This document shows positions 23,079 through 30,949 of a DNA stretch of 64,000 nt, piece after piece. A program made the position numbers and the translations under genes. The notes beneath the pieces are model-generated. The model made no database searches. It saw nothing but the letters and a program-made list of their open reading frames with translations, and was not told where the DNA came from. The DNA is from Nonomuraea turcica. Lineage in GTDB: Bacteria; Actinomycetota; Actinomycetes; Streptosporangiales; Streptosporangiaceae. Location: contig NZ_JAUZQF010000004.1 of the NCBI RefSeq assembly GCF_030718205.1, positions 186,001 to 250,000 on the forward strand, read 5' to 3'. Numbering within the stretch: the stretch's first letter is position 1; each line of letters begins with the position of its first letter.

Positions 23079-26054
23079 TCACTCCCTTAGATCGCTCAAC
23101 CTCCCGCTGAGCGCCGTCCTCGACGTGATGCCGAGCTTGGTGTAGATGTGGCTCAGGTGGTATTCGACCGTCTTGACGCTCAGCACCAGCTTGCGCGCCG
23201 CCTGCCGGTTGGTCAGCCCCTTGCTGATCAGCACCGCCACCGTGTGCTCCTGCGGTGTCAGTCCCAGCCTGGCGGTGTCCTGCGGGCGCAGCACCGCCCG
23301 CCCGCTCGCCGCCAGCTCCAGGTCACACTGCTCCAGGTACGGCAGCGCCCCCAGCCTGGACAACGTGAGCTGGGCCGCTTCCAGCTGCTCGGCGGCGGCC
23401 GCCCGGCGCCCTCGGCGGCGCAGGAACGTGCCGTACGCGAGCTGGATCCTGGCCTCCTCGAACGGCATGTCGATCTTGGCGGAGTGCTCGAGCGCGCCCT
23501 GGTATACGGCCTCCGCCTCGGCCGGCTCGTGCCTGGCCGCCAGCAGCCCGGCCCTGGCGCGGGCGGCCGCGGCCAGGACGCTGCGGCGCTCCCTGACCAG
23601 GGCCGACAGCTCGCACGGCACCAGGACGGCCTCGGCCTCCTCCAGCCGCCCGGCGTTGACCAGGGCGTCGGCGAGGAGCGTGCGCCAGAGGACCACTGTG
23701 GGCTCGTCCGGCAGGTCGATCCTGGTCAGCGGCATGAGCGCGGTCACGGTCGCCTCGTGGTCGCCCCTGGCGGTGGCTGTCAGCGCGTCGGCGCCGGCCG
23801 TGCTGACCTGGGCCAGGATGTTGTCCGGGCAGCATGCGGCGCGGGCGGCGCGGACGTGGCCGAGCGCCCGCTCCCACTCGCCGCGGGCGGCAGGCACCAG
23901 GGCGGCCACCGCGTGGGCGTAGCTCGCCAGCCACACCTGGCCGAAGTCGTCGGCGGCGGACGCGCCGATCTCGGCGTGCGCCGCCGCCTCGTCCCAGCGG
24001 CCGAGCCGGTACTCGGCCTGGGCCAGCGCGGTCGCCACCAGCAGCTGGAACGGCGCCGAACCGTCGGCGCCGACGGTGAGCACGCCCAGCAGGTCGTCGT
24101 GCGCGCCGGCCAGGTCGTCGGCCCACATCCGCAACATGCCCCTGCCGAGCAGCACGTCGGAGCTCGCCGGCTCGCCGCCCGGCGCTTGCCCGGCCCCGGG
24201 CACGTCCCCGCTCAACGTCAGCCCTTCCTCTATGCGCCCCGCCAGCCCGAGCCCCGCCAGCCGCGCGAACCACACCAACTGCCCGCCACCCACCAGGGGC
24301 ACATCGGCCGAAGTCCGCGCGACACGCGACAGCCGCGCGCCAGGCGACGGCCGCGACTCATCACCATCCGGGAACCGTGCAGGGGGCGCGTGGGACGGGC
24401 CGGCGGGTCGTGGGGGCCGGGCCGGCGGAGGTGGGGCGGCGGGCGAGGCGTGGAGGGCCCATAAGACGGCGGCCGGGCCGTCGCCGCGGATCAGGGACGC
24501 CATGGCCAGGCGGCCGGCGATGCCGGAGGCCAGCCGAGGGTCATGGGTAGCGTGGGACCAGGCGTTGTCCAGTTGCCGTCCCGCCTCCTCCAGCCGCCCG
24601 GCCACCAGCGCCACCGATCCCAGCGCGTAGTCCCGTGCCGCGGGATCGGCTGCGGGCGCCACCTGGGCGGCCAACGCGCCCGCGTCCCCGGGCCGCCCGG
24701 CGGCGAGCAGCGCCTCGACGGCCTCCGCGATGAGCCGGTCCCGCGCCGCACCCTCCCCCGTGAGCTGCACCGCCCGCGTCAGGCACCCGCACGCGCTGGA
24801 CCACCGCCCGGCCGCCGCCTGCCGCCGGCCGATCCTCGCGACCTCCCGCACCAGCTCGTCGTCCACCTGATCGGCGGCCGCGAGCCGGTGGTGCAGCCGC
24901 TGCACGACGTCGTCGGCGAGATCGGCGGCCAGCAGGTGCAGTCGGCGCCGCGTGGCCGGGCCGAGGTCGTGGTAGATGGCGGCTCTGACCAGGGGATTGG
25001 GGAAGCCGAGCGAGACCCCGGCCCCGGTGCGCCACTCGACGAGCAGCTCCGCGCCCGTGGCCTGCTCCAGTGCGGGCAGCGGCTCGGCCAGCTCCGCCAT
25101 GCGGGCCGCGAGGTGCAGCGGTGCGGACGTGCCGAGCACGGCGGCCGCGGTCAGCAGCCGCTGCGCCGCGTTCCCGCACTGCCCGAGCCGATCGAGCACC
25201 AGGGCGGTGTAGGCGCGCGGAGCGGGCAGCGGGGCGTCCACGTCGGCCAGGGTCTCGGGGCGTACCTGCTGGAGCAGCGCGCGGGCGTGCAGGGGGACGC
25301 CCTTGGTGTGCTCGTGCAGCCGCTCGGCCGCCTGGGGCGTCAGCCGTACCGGGCCGAGCCTCGCGCTGAGTGCCTGCAGCTCGCGCGCGCTCAGCCCGCT
25401 GAGCGGCAGCCGGAGTGCGGCGCTGCTGCGCAGCAGCCGCCGCAGCCCGTCGGGCAGGCGGGGATCGTCGCTCTCCCTGACGATCAGCAGGGCGAGCACT
25501 CGGTCGGTACGCAGCCGCCGCAGTGTGAACGTCAACGCCTGCAGCGACGGCAGGTCCGCCCACCCGGCGCCGTCGATCGCGAGGACGACCGGGGAGGTGC
25601 GCTGCAGCCGGCCGAGCAGTTCCAGCAGCGCGGCCCCGACCACCAGCGGGTCGGGCGGCGCGAGCGCCCCGGGATCGGGCGCCTCGGGCGACGGCCGCCC
25701 GCTGGGACCCGGCACTGAGGACAGGGGCTGGGCACCGGGACCCGACAGGCGGCCCAGCACCTCGGGCAGCGGCCGGGTCTGTGCCCCGAGCTGGCCCAGC
25801 ACGCCGTACGGCAGCTCGGCCTCCCCTTCTTCCCCGCTCACGTCCAGCACGATCGCGTTCTCGATCACCGACAGGAACTCCCCGGCCAGCGCGGTCTTGC
25901 CGATGCCCGCCGGCCCCTCCACCACCACCAGGCTCGACCGCCCCTCGCAGACCCGGCCGAGCTGGGCATGGAGCACCGCCAGTTCCCGACAGCGGCCGAC
26001 GAACTGCTCGTCGCCGGAACGCTCGGGTCCGGTGCGAAGGGCGCGTACTGCCAT
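23079..26054 (-). CDS. LuxR-family (LAL) ATP-binding transcriptional regulator
   Basis: 991 residues from ATG 26054, which has AGGGGGGTGAG upstream. The N-terminal AAA/STAND-type ATPase has Walker A VVEGPAGIGKTALAGEF (GPAGIGKT at 47-54) and a Walker B-like VVLAIDGAGWADL. A long helical TPR-like middle follows, interrupted by a Pro/Ala-rich stretch near 24300-24450. A C-terminal LuxR HTH (GLTPQEHTVAVLISKGLTNR, then SVKTVEYHLSHIYTKLG) closes the protein. LAL regulators activate pathways such as antibiotic or sugar-use genes. The target is not evident. A 13-bp inverted repeat lies upstream, between it and the divergent glycosylase-like gene. Confidence 0.88.
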   Translation of the reverse strand: MAVRALRTGPERSGDEQFVGRCRELAVLHAQLGRVCEGRSSLVVVEGPAGIGKTALAGEFLSVIENAIVLDVSGEEGEAELPYGVLGQLGAQTRPLPEVLGRLSGPGAQPLSSVPGPSGRPSPEAPDPGALAPPDPLVVGAALLELLGRLQRTSPVVLAIDGAGWADLPSLQALTFTLRRLRTDRVLALLIVRESDDPRLPDGLRRLLRSSAALRLPLSGLSARELQALSARLGPVRLTPQAAERLHEHTKGVPLHARALLQQVRPETLADVDAPLPAPRAYTALVLDRLGQCGNAAQRLLTAAAVLGTSAPLHLAARMAELAEPLPALEQATGAELLVEWRTGAGVSLGFPNPLVRAAIYHDLGPATRRRLHLLAADLADDVVQRLHHRLAAADQVDDELVREVARIGRRQAAAGRWSSACGCLTRAVQLTGEGAARDRLIAEAVEALLAAGRPGDAGALAAQVAPAADPAARDYALGSVALVAGRLEEAGRQLDNAWSHATHDPRLASGIAGRLAMASLIRGDGPAAVLWALHASPAAPPPPARPPRPAGPSHAPPARFPDGDESRPSPGARLSRVARTSADVPLVGGGQLVWFARLAGLGLAGRIEEGLTLSGDVPGAGQAPGGEPASSDVLLGRGMLRMWADDLAGAHDDLLGVLTVGADGSAPFQLLVATALAQAEYRLGRWDEAAAHAEIGASAADDFGQVWLASYAHAVAALVPAARGEWERALGHVRAARAACCPDNILAQVSTAGADALTATARGDHEATVTALMPLTRIDLPDEPTVVLWRTLLADALVNAGRLEEAEAVLVPCELSALVRERRSVLAAAARARAGLLAARHEPAEAEAVYQGALEHSAKIDMPFEEARIQLAYGTFLRRRGRRAAAAEQLEAAQLTLSRLGALPYLEQCDLELAASGRAVLRPQDTARLGLTPQEHTVAVLISKGLTNRQAARKLVLSVKTVEYHLSHIYTKLGITSRTALSGRLSDLRE

Positions 26055-26129
26055 GGACTCACCCCCCTGGAGACCAATACATCGTGGGCCTTGGTCCGGC
26101 GACCGTCCAGTGCCCTGGTAACCCAAGTC

Positions 26130-26162
26130 GGCTATTGCGGCCCGGGATCGGCCGCAATAGCC
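26130..26162. promoter_or_regulatory. 13-bp perfect inverted repeat in a divergent promoter region
   Basis: GGCTATTGCGGCC (26130-26142) and GGCCGCAATAGCC (26150-26162) flank CGGGATC. It is located between the LuxR-type regulator (start 26054) and the AlkZ-like gene (start 26177), only 14 bases before the latter's ATG. Size and symmetry fit a dimeric regulator site. A hairpin in the mRNA leader is the alternative. No known consensus recognised. Confidence 0.6.
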
Positions 26163-26176
26163 CCTACCGTTGACCC

Positions 26177-27277
26177 ATGGATCCCCTCATCACCCGATGG
26201 GCGCTCAACCGGGCCACCCTCGACCGCCAGTTCCTGCTGCGCCGCACCACCAGGGGCGTCGTGGACGTCGTCGAGCATCTCGGCGGGTTGCAGGCGCAGA
26301 CCCCGCACACCTGGTACACGGGCCTGTGGAACCGCATCGCCGGCTTCAAACCGGCCGACGCCGCCGACCTGCTGCTGTCGCGCGACCTCGTACGCATCGC
26401 GCTGCAGCGCTCCACCATCCACCTCGTCAGCGCCCGCGACTGCCTGGCCATGCGCCCGCTGCTGCAGGTGGTCACCGAGCGCGGGACCCGGACGACGTAC
26501 GGCAAACGCCTGGCGGGGGTGGACCTCGACGAGCTGGCGGCCACCGGGCGGGCGCTGCTGGAGGCACGGCCCATGACGTTCGCCGAGCTCGGGCGGGCGC
26601 TGGCGGAGCGGTGGCCGGCGAACGACCCGCACGCGCTGGGCCAGGGGGTGCGGTGGCTGGTGCCGCTGGTGCAGGTGCCGCCGCGCGGCGTGTGGGGCAG
26701 GAGCGGGCCGGTCGCGCACACGAGCGCGGAGTCCTGGCTGGGCTTCGAGGCGCCGCCGATGACGCCGGCCGAGCTGGTGCGGCGTTACCTCGCGGCGTTC
26801 GGGCCCGCGTCGGTGATGGACGTGCAGACATGGTCCGGGCTGACCCGGCTGAGCGAGGTGGTGGAGTCCATGGACCTGGTGCGGTTCAGGGACGAGGCGG
26901 GCCGCACCCTGTACGACCTGCCGGACGCCCCGCGACCCGACGAGGACGTGCCGGCCCCGGTGCGGCTGATGTACGACTTCGACAACCTGTTTCTGTCCTA
27001 CGCCGACCGGTCCAGGGTCATCACGGAGGCGGGGATGGCGGCGCTGCAGGGCTTCATGGGCACCAACGTGATGCCCCGGACGATCCTGGTGGACGGCTTC
27101 ACGGCCGGGGACTGGACGGTCGCCCGGGCCAAGGGCGTCTCGACGCTCACCATCCACCAGTGGGCGCCGATGTCCGTGCTGGACGAGGTGGAGCAGGAGG
27201 GGCTGCGGCTCCTGGAGTTCCTCGCCCCGGGCGACAAGCATGAGGTCGCGGTCCGCGACAGCCCCTCCAAGTCCTGA
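26177..27277 (+). CDS. AlkZ-like winged-helix DNA glycosylase family protein
   Basis: 366 residues. The start RWALNRATLDRQFLLRR and the motif GGLQAQTPHTWY contain the QxQ element (Gln-Ala-Gln) used by AlkZ/YcaQ glycosylases. The tandem winged-helix pattern continues through STIHLVSARDCLAMRP and VLDEVEQEGLRLLEFLAP. AlkZ enzymes unhook interstrand cross-links or bulky alkyl adducts and often protect producers of DNA-alkylating natural products. No such biosynthetic cluster is visible nearby. The perfect inverted repeat just upstream suggests regulated expression. Confidence 0.82.
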   Translation: MDPLITRWALNRATLDRQFLLRRTTRGVVDVVEHLGGLQAQTPHTWYTGLWNRIAGFKPADAADLLLSRDLVRIALQRSTIHLVSARDCLAMRPLLQVVTERGTRTTYGKRLAGVDLDELAATGRALLEARPMTFAELGRALAERWPANDPHALGQGVRWLVPLVQVPPRGVWGRSGPVAHTSAESWLGFEAPPMTPAELVRRYLAAFGPASVMDVQTWSGLTRLSEVVESMDLVRFRDEAGRTLYDLPDAPRPDEDVPAPVRLMYDFDNLFLSYADRSRVITEAGMAALQGFMGTNVMPRTILVDGFTAGDWTVARAKGVSTLTIHQWAPMSVLDEVEQEGLRLLEFLAPGDKHEVAVRDSPSKS

Positions 27278-27319
27278 CGCCTGGGCGCGGCGGGCCGGCG
27301 CATGGCTGACAATCCGGGA

Positions 27320-27748
27320 TCAGTCTGGCATGAGGCGGCCCTGGCTGCGCGAGGTGGAGCGGATGCCGTAGCGGCGGCGAAGCTCCTGCACCTGGCCGCG
27401 CGTCAGCCCGATCATCTCGCCGATCTTCGTGCACGTCAGATGGGTGGTGGCGGTGAGCAGCCCGACGATATCGGGATAGCCGACGGCCTGCGCCCGAGCG
27501 TCATGAGCGGCGCGGATGCGGCGCGATCGGACCTGGGACGCGTGCCAGGTGAGTTCGCGGCCGATCAGCTGGTAGCCGGCTCTGTGCTTGTTCTCGGCAA
27601 TTGCGGCGGCCGACAAGGGGCGCACCATGGCCATTCGCTCGGCGTCGCCGGGGAACTGCGCCCATCGTTCCGGGTCGGCGGCCCACCGCCTGCGTTCCCG
27701 CTGGGCGAAGGTCTCACGCAGCTTCGGCGACGCCAACGACCTGGTCAT
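27320..27748 (-). CDS. Small HTH-like hypothetical protein
   Basis: 142 residues from ATG 27748, chosen for GAGGAG six to seven bases upstream; the frame is open back to GTG 27886, which has no ribosome site. The protein is Arg-rich. The C-terminal part (DIVGLLTATTHLTCTKIG, then EMIGLTRGQVQELRRRYGI) reads as a helix-turn-helix with a second turn 'GLTRGQV', so DNA binding is likely. Family not recognised. It follows the phospholipase gene on the same strand. Confidence 0.6.
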   Translation of the reverse strand: MTRSLASPKLRETFAQRERRRWAADPERWAQFPGDAERMAMVRPLSAAAIAENKHRAGYQLIGRELTWHASQVRSRRIRAAHDARAQAVGYPDIVGLLTATTHLTCTKIGEMIGLTRGQVQELRRRYGIRSTSRSQGRLMPD

Positions 27749-27891
27749 GGGCAGCTCCTCGACCAGACGCTGGTTGCCGGCAGCCCCTGCCCGTCCGTGC
27801 AGTGCGAGCACCGCCGGCAAGGTCTGCGCGCGATCGCTGATCACGCGCGAGCCTTGCCGGCGGAAGCCGTCGAGCAAGGTCAGCACCTGGT

Positions 27892-28419
27892 TCAGGCGTT
27901 CTGAGCGGCCTGCAACTCGGTCTGCCGCTTGACCTCTTGGATCTGCGCGTCGGTCACGGTGAGATTGCCGAACTGCTTGACCGCCTGGTAGTACGTCCAG
28001 GCGATCCCGTCACAGGTTGACTTGGACAGTCCCGAGTAGCGGGCGCACACTTGCTTCATATCGAAGTAGAACGCGTCGTCAATTCGTGCCTTGTTCGCCG
28101 GGAATTGGTTGACCACCTTGTAATTGCGGTATCCGAAATCGTGCCGCCGGCACGGCATGCGGAAATCGTAGCCGAGCGGTTGGTCGGGGCTGCTTGAGCA
28201 CAGGTCGGTCGACCAGTCGAAGGCGTAGTCCGCCCAGGCCGCCTGGTTCTGCCAGGCGGACCGCCAGGCGGCGGCGCTGGTGGAGGTGGGCTGGGAGAAC
28301 TGGGAGAGGGCGGCGAGCTTCTGCTCCAGGGTCACCGCGTGGGCGGGTAAAGCGAGCCCGAGTACGGTGCCCAGGGAGAGGGCGAGCATGGCGAGGGAAC
28401 GTCTGACCATTCTGACCAT
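27892..28419 (-). CDS. Secreted prokaryotic phospholipase A2
   Basis: 175 residues with a Sec signal peptide (basic MVRMVRR, hydrophobic core, cleavage near ALPAHA-VT, residue 28). The mature part has the catalytic CRRHDFGYRNY element (Cys90, His93-Asp94) and paired cysteines (Cys74, Cys90, and two near residues 125 and 137) expected for the Streptomyces-type two-disulfide enzymes of ~125 residues. It hydrolyses the sn-2 ester of phospholipids outside the cell, usually with Ca2+. Transcribed with the small HTH gene downstream. Confidence 0.9.
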   Translation of the reverse strand: MVRMVRRSLAMLALSLGTVLGLALPAHAVTLEQKLAALSQFSQPTSTSAAAWRSAWQNQAAWADYAFDWSTDLCSSSPDQPLGYDFRMPCRRHDFGYRNYKVVNQFPANKARIDDAFYFDMKQVCARYSGLSKSTCDGIAWTYYQAVKQFGNLTVTDAQIQEVKRQTELQAAQNA

Positions 28420-28532
28420 GAGTAACCTGCTTCGCTGCTGGGGAGCCGGTGCGTGTCATGGCAAGGTTCGCCTGACGTCCTCACAATGAAGCGAAAATCG
28501 CGGAAACGCAGAAGCAGATTGTGCTCAATTTT

Positions 28533-28626
28533 TCGGCGGGCTTCGCCGAGGGTCGCTCTTTACAAAGAGTCAATGGCATGGATAGTGCATGGCTCGGCGA
28601 TAGTAGCCCTCGACGGGCTTCGCCGA
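28533..28626. repeat. Pair of 13-base direct repeats, each able to form a small hairpin
   Basis: CGGGCTTCGCCGA occurs at 28537-28549 and 28614-28626. With flanking bases, each forms a short stem around GGCTT (TCGGCG/CGCCGA at 28533-28549; CGACG/CGCCG with one G-T wobble on the minus strand at 28611-28625). The second abuts the stop codon of the DUF4429 gene. The span lies in the leader/promoter region of the phospholipase gene and is AT-richer than its neighbours. Confidence 0.4.
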
Positions 28627-29484
28627 TCAGGGTTGTTGCAGGCGGCGGATCACGGCCTGTTTGGCGAGGGCGAACTCCTCGTCCGTCAGCACGCCCGAGC
28701 GGTGCAGCTCGCCCAGCTCGGCCAGGCGGCGCAGGACCGCGTCGTGCACGTCGTCGGCGCCCGGCGGAAGCGGCGGAAGCTCGGGTACGTCGCGCGGGAT
28801 GCGGGCGAGCACGGCCGCGGCCACCAGGGCGGTCGCGCCGCCGAAGCGCTGGATCCCCCACGACACGCACCGCAGGTCCTTCTGCGGCTGCTGGGCCGGG
28901 CCCTCGCCCTTGATCCGGAAGCGCAGCGTGCCGTAGCCCATGCCGGACTGGGGCTTCCACTCCACGCCGGACACATCCGACAGTGGGTACTCCTGTGGCC
29001 CCGCCTTCTCCTTCTCCGTGCTGGCGAACCCGGTCCACTCCAGCCGCACGCGCTCGCCGTCGAAGATGGCCGTGCCGTCGCCGGCGGTGGCGGAGATGGG
29101 CACGTCGGGCCCGGGCAGCAGGTAGTCCTCGCAGGGGGCGGCCGGGGTCTGGTAGATGACCAGCGTGTCGCGGACCTCGTCGGCGAAGTATTCGGCCGCG
29201 CCCGTGCGGGTCTTCGGGATCGACAGCCGGTACGGGTCCGCGGGCGCCGTCAGTGCGCCCGCCACCACGTCCGACAGCGGATCGGCGCCTTTACGCAACC
29301 GTAAACGCAGGTGCCCGCCCTTGCGTGCCGGCTCGAACGCCACCCCCGCGATCGCGTCGCGCGGGACCACCACCTCGCCCAGCGTCTTGCGCAGATCATG
29401 GACGTCCTTGTCGCTGCCCGGCACGACCCGCAGGATCTCGCCGTTGAACGTCCAGGAACCGTCGGGGACGGCGATCTCGACCAT
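28627..29484 (-). CDS. DUF4429 protein with C-terminal SHOCT motif
   Basis: 285 residues. Two beta-rich repeats (from WTFNGEILRVVPG and again ATAGDGTAIFDGERVRLEW) match the duplicated DUF4429 domain. The last ~35 residues, RRLAELGELHRSGVLTDEEF and onward, are a SHOCT (short C-terminal) helix pair, thought to mediate oligomerisation. No signal peptide, so probably cytoplasmic. Function unknown. Divergent from the HD-domain gene at 29514 with 29 bases between, so the two may share a regulatory region. Confidence 0.8.
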   Translation of the reverse strand: MVEIAVPDGSWTFNGEILRVVPGSDKDVHDLRKTLGEVVVPRDAIAGVAFEPARKGGHLRLRLRKGADPLSDVVAGALTAPADPYRLSIPKTRTGAAEYFADEVRDTLVIYQTPAAPCEDYLLPGPDVPISATAGDGTAIFDGERVRLEWTGFASTEKEKAGPQEYPLSDVSGVEWKPQSGMGYGTLRFRIKGEGPAQQPQKDLRCVSWGIQRFGGATALVAAAVLARIPRDVPELPPLPPGADDVHDAVLRRLAELGELHRSGVLTDEEFALAKQAVIRRLQQP

Positions 29485-29513
29485 ATTCTCACCCTAAAAC
29501 AGGGAGGAGCGGG

Positions 29514-30095
29514 ATGGAGATCTTCACGAGCTGGCCGTCCTGGAAGCACGCGGAGGTCCCGCTCGCGCGGGCGCTCCCGGCGACCACGGTGGACGCGTTG
29601 CGGGAGGCGGACGCGTTCGCCGGGCGGTGGCACGGGGCGCAGCAGCGGCCGACCGGGCGGCCGTACATGGAGCATTTGCTGGAGGCGCTGGAGGTGGCCG
29701 TGGCCGGCGCCGGGATCGACGACCGGGACGTGCTGGTGGCGATCGTGCTGCACGACGTGCTGGAGGACACGCCGTGCACCGAGCGGGAGATCGCGCGGCG
29801 GTTCGGGGATCGGGTGGCGGAGCTCGTGCGCTGGGTGACCAAGCCGCGCGGCGCGGCCAAGGGCGACTACCTGGGCTCGCTCGTCAAGGCGCCTCCGCAG
29901 GCCGTGCTCGTGAAGCTGGCCGACCGGGCGAGCAACGTGCAGGAGCTGCAGCGCATGTCGTGGCGGTTCCAGCGGCGCTACTACCTGGAGACCGTCGCGT
30001 ACATCATGCCGCTGGCCGGGGCCCACCCGTGGTTCGCGCAGTGGTATGGGGAGTGGCGGCGGCACTGGCGCCGGGTGGAGCGCTGGCCCGCCTAA
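29514..30095 (+). CDS. HD-domain hydrolase resembling small alarmone hydrolases
   Basis: 193 residues, ATG after AGGGAGGAGCGGG. The HD motif is LHDVLEDT (His80-Asp81, Glu84-Asp85), the HDxxED form used by SpoT/MESH1-type (p)ppGpp hydrolases. The partner elements RPYMEHL (His54) and KLADRASNVQEL (Asp137, Asn141) match the same enzymes. There is no synthetase or TGS/ACT domain, so it would be a stand-alone hydrolase. Other phosphohydrolase activities are possible. Ends seven bases from the convergent FadR-type gene. Confidence 0.78.
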   Translation: MEIFTSWPSWKHAEVPLARALPATTVDALREADAFAGRWHGAQQRPTGRPYMEHLLEALEVAVAGAGIDDRDVLVAIVLHDVLEDTPCTEREIARRFGDRVAELVRWVTKPRGAAKGDYLGSLVKAPPQAVLVKLADRASNVQELQRMSWRFQRRYYLETVAYIMPLAGAHPWFAQWYGEWRRHWRRVERWPA

Positions 30096-30101
30096 AGACC
30101 T

Positions 30102-30812
30102 TCAGCCCCTGAGCCGGGCCAGCCGGTTGCGTACGCCGTCGAAGTGGGCGGTCACGGCGGCGGCCGCGGCCGGCCCGTCGCCCGCCAGCACGGCCGTGTA
30201 GATGTCGCGATGCCGCTTGGCCACGTCCCCCGGCGGCTCGTCGGGCGTGCCGAGGTGGTCGCGCAGCTGGTAGTAGACATCCCAGAACGCGCCCAGGAGC
30301 TGGCTCACGAGCGGGTTGCCGAGCGGCCGGTAGAGCAGGTCGTGGAAGAGACGGTCGGTCTCCGGTGAGACCAGGCCCTGCTCGGCCTCGGCGTCCATCC
30401 GGGCGATGACGTCGGCCACGGGTGTCAGGTCGGCCTCGGCGCCCAGGTCGATGAGGCGCTGGACGAGACCGCGCTCCAGGAGCTCGCGGATCTCGACGAG
30501 GTGCGCGAGGTGGTTCTTGCCGTTCTGCAGCGTGATGCGGCTGTGGAAGGCCAGCTCGTCCACCAGCCCGGCCAGCGACATGCGGCCCACGAACATGCCG
30601 AAGCCGTGGCGGATCTCGACGATGCCGACCGCCTGCAGCGCCTTGAGCGCCTCCCTGATCGAGTTGCGGCTCACCTGGAGTTGCTCCATGAGCTCGGACT
30701 CGGTCGGCAAGGGATCCCCTGCCACCAGACCGCGCCGGACGATCAGGTCCTTGACGCCCTCCTGGGCCTCGACGGCACGGCTGGGCCGTGTCGGACGCGG
30801 AACTGCGGCCAT
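30102..30812 (-). CDS. FadR-subfamily GntR transcriptional regulator
   Basis: 236 residues from ATG 30812, with AAGGATCC upstream. The N-terminal winged helix is GDPLPTESELMEQLQVSRNS followed by LKALQAVGIVEIRHGFGMFV. The helical FCD ligand domain follows, with the metal-binding pattern Asp/His...His (ETDRLFHDLLY, KRHRDIY, AVTAHFDGV). FCD regulators sense small acids such as pyruvate, glycolate or sugar acids. It is divergent from an ABC importer and lyase operon that it very likely represses. A palindrome GGACAT-GGG-ATGTCC sits before that operon. Confidence 0.88.
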   Translation of the reverse strand: MAAVPRPTRPSRAVEAQEGVKDLIVRRGLVAGDPLPTESELMEQLQVSRNSIREALKALQAVGIVEIRHGFGMFVGRMSLAGLVDELAFHSRITLQNGKNHLAHLVEIRELLERGLVQRLIDLGAEADLTPVADVIARMDAEAEQGLVSPETDRLFHDLLYRPLGNPLVSQLLGAFWDVYYQLRDHLGTPDEPPGDVAKRHRDIYTAVLAGDGPAAAAAVTAHFDGVRNRLARLRG

Positions 30813-30854
30813 GAAGGATCCTTTCGTCGTAGGTAACAATCCTGAAATCTTCTG

Positions 30855-30918
30855 TTGACCTCAAGCGCGTGCAGCATTTAGCGTCCACGTTACGCACAAG
30901 ATAGGACATGGGATGTCC
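30855..30918 (+). promoter_or_regulatory. Promoter and palindromic operator of the ABC-lyase operon
   Basis: TTGACC (30855-30860) and TAGCGT (30879-30884) are spaced 18 bases apart and form a plausible promoter. Downstream, GGACAT-GGG-ATGTCC (30904-30918) is a perfect interrupted palindrome located 32 bases before the start of the binding-protein gene, a position where bound repressor would block transcription. Assignment to the divergent FadR-type protein is inferred. Confidence 0.55.
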
Positions 30919-30949
30919 CACGTTCTACGTTAGGCACCAGGAGGCATCC

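Noticed and set aside
27749..27886. N-terminal extension of the small HTH protein to GTG 27886
   Set aside because: No ribosome site at 27886, whereas ATG 27748 has GAGGAG at good spacing; the extension could still be real, so it is kept only as an alternative.
28533..28549. Hairpin next to a T-run considered as a rho-independent terminator
   Set aside because: The T-run precedes the stem on the plus strand, and on the minus strand the stem is followed by A residues, so the order is wrong for termination in either direction.
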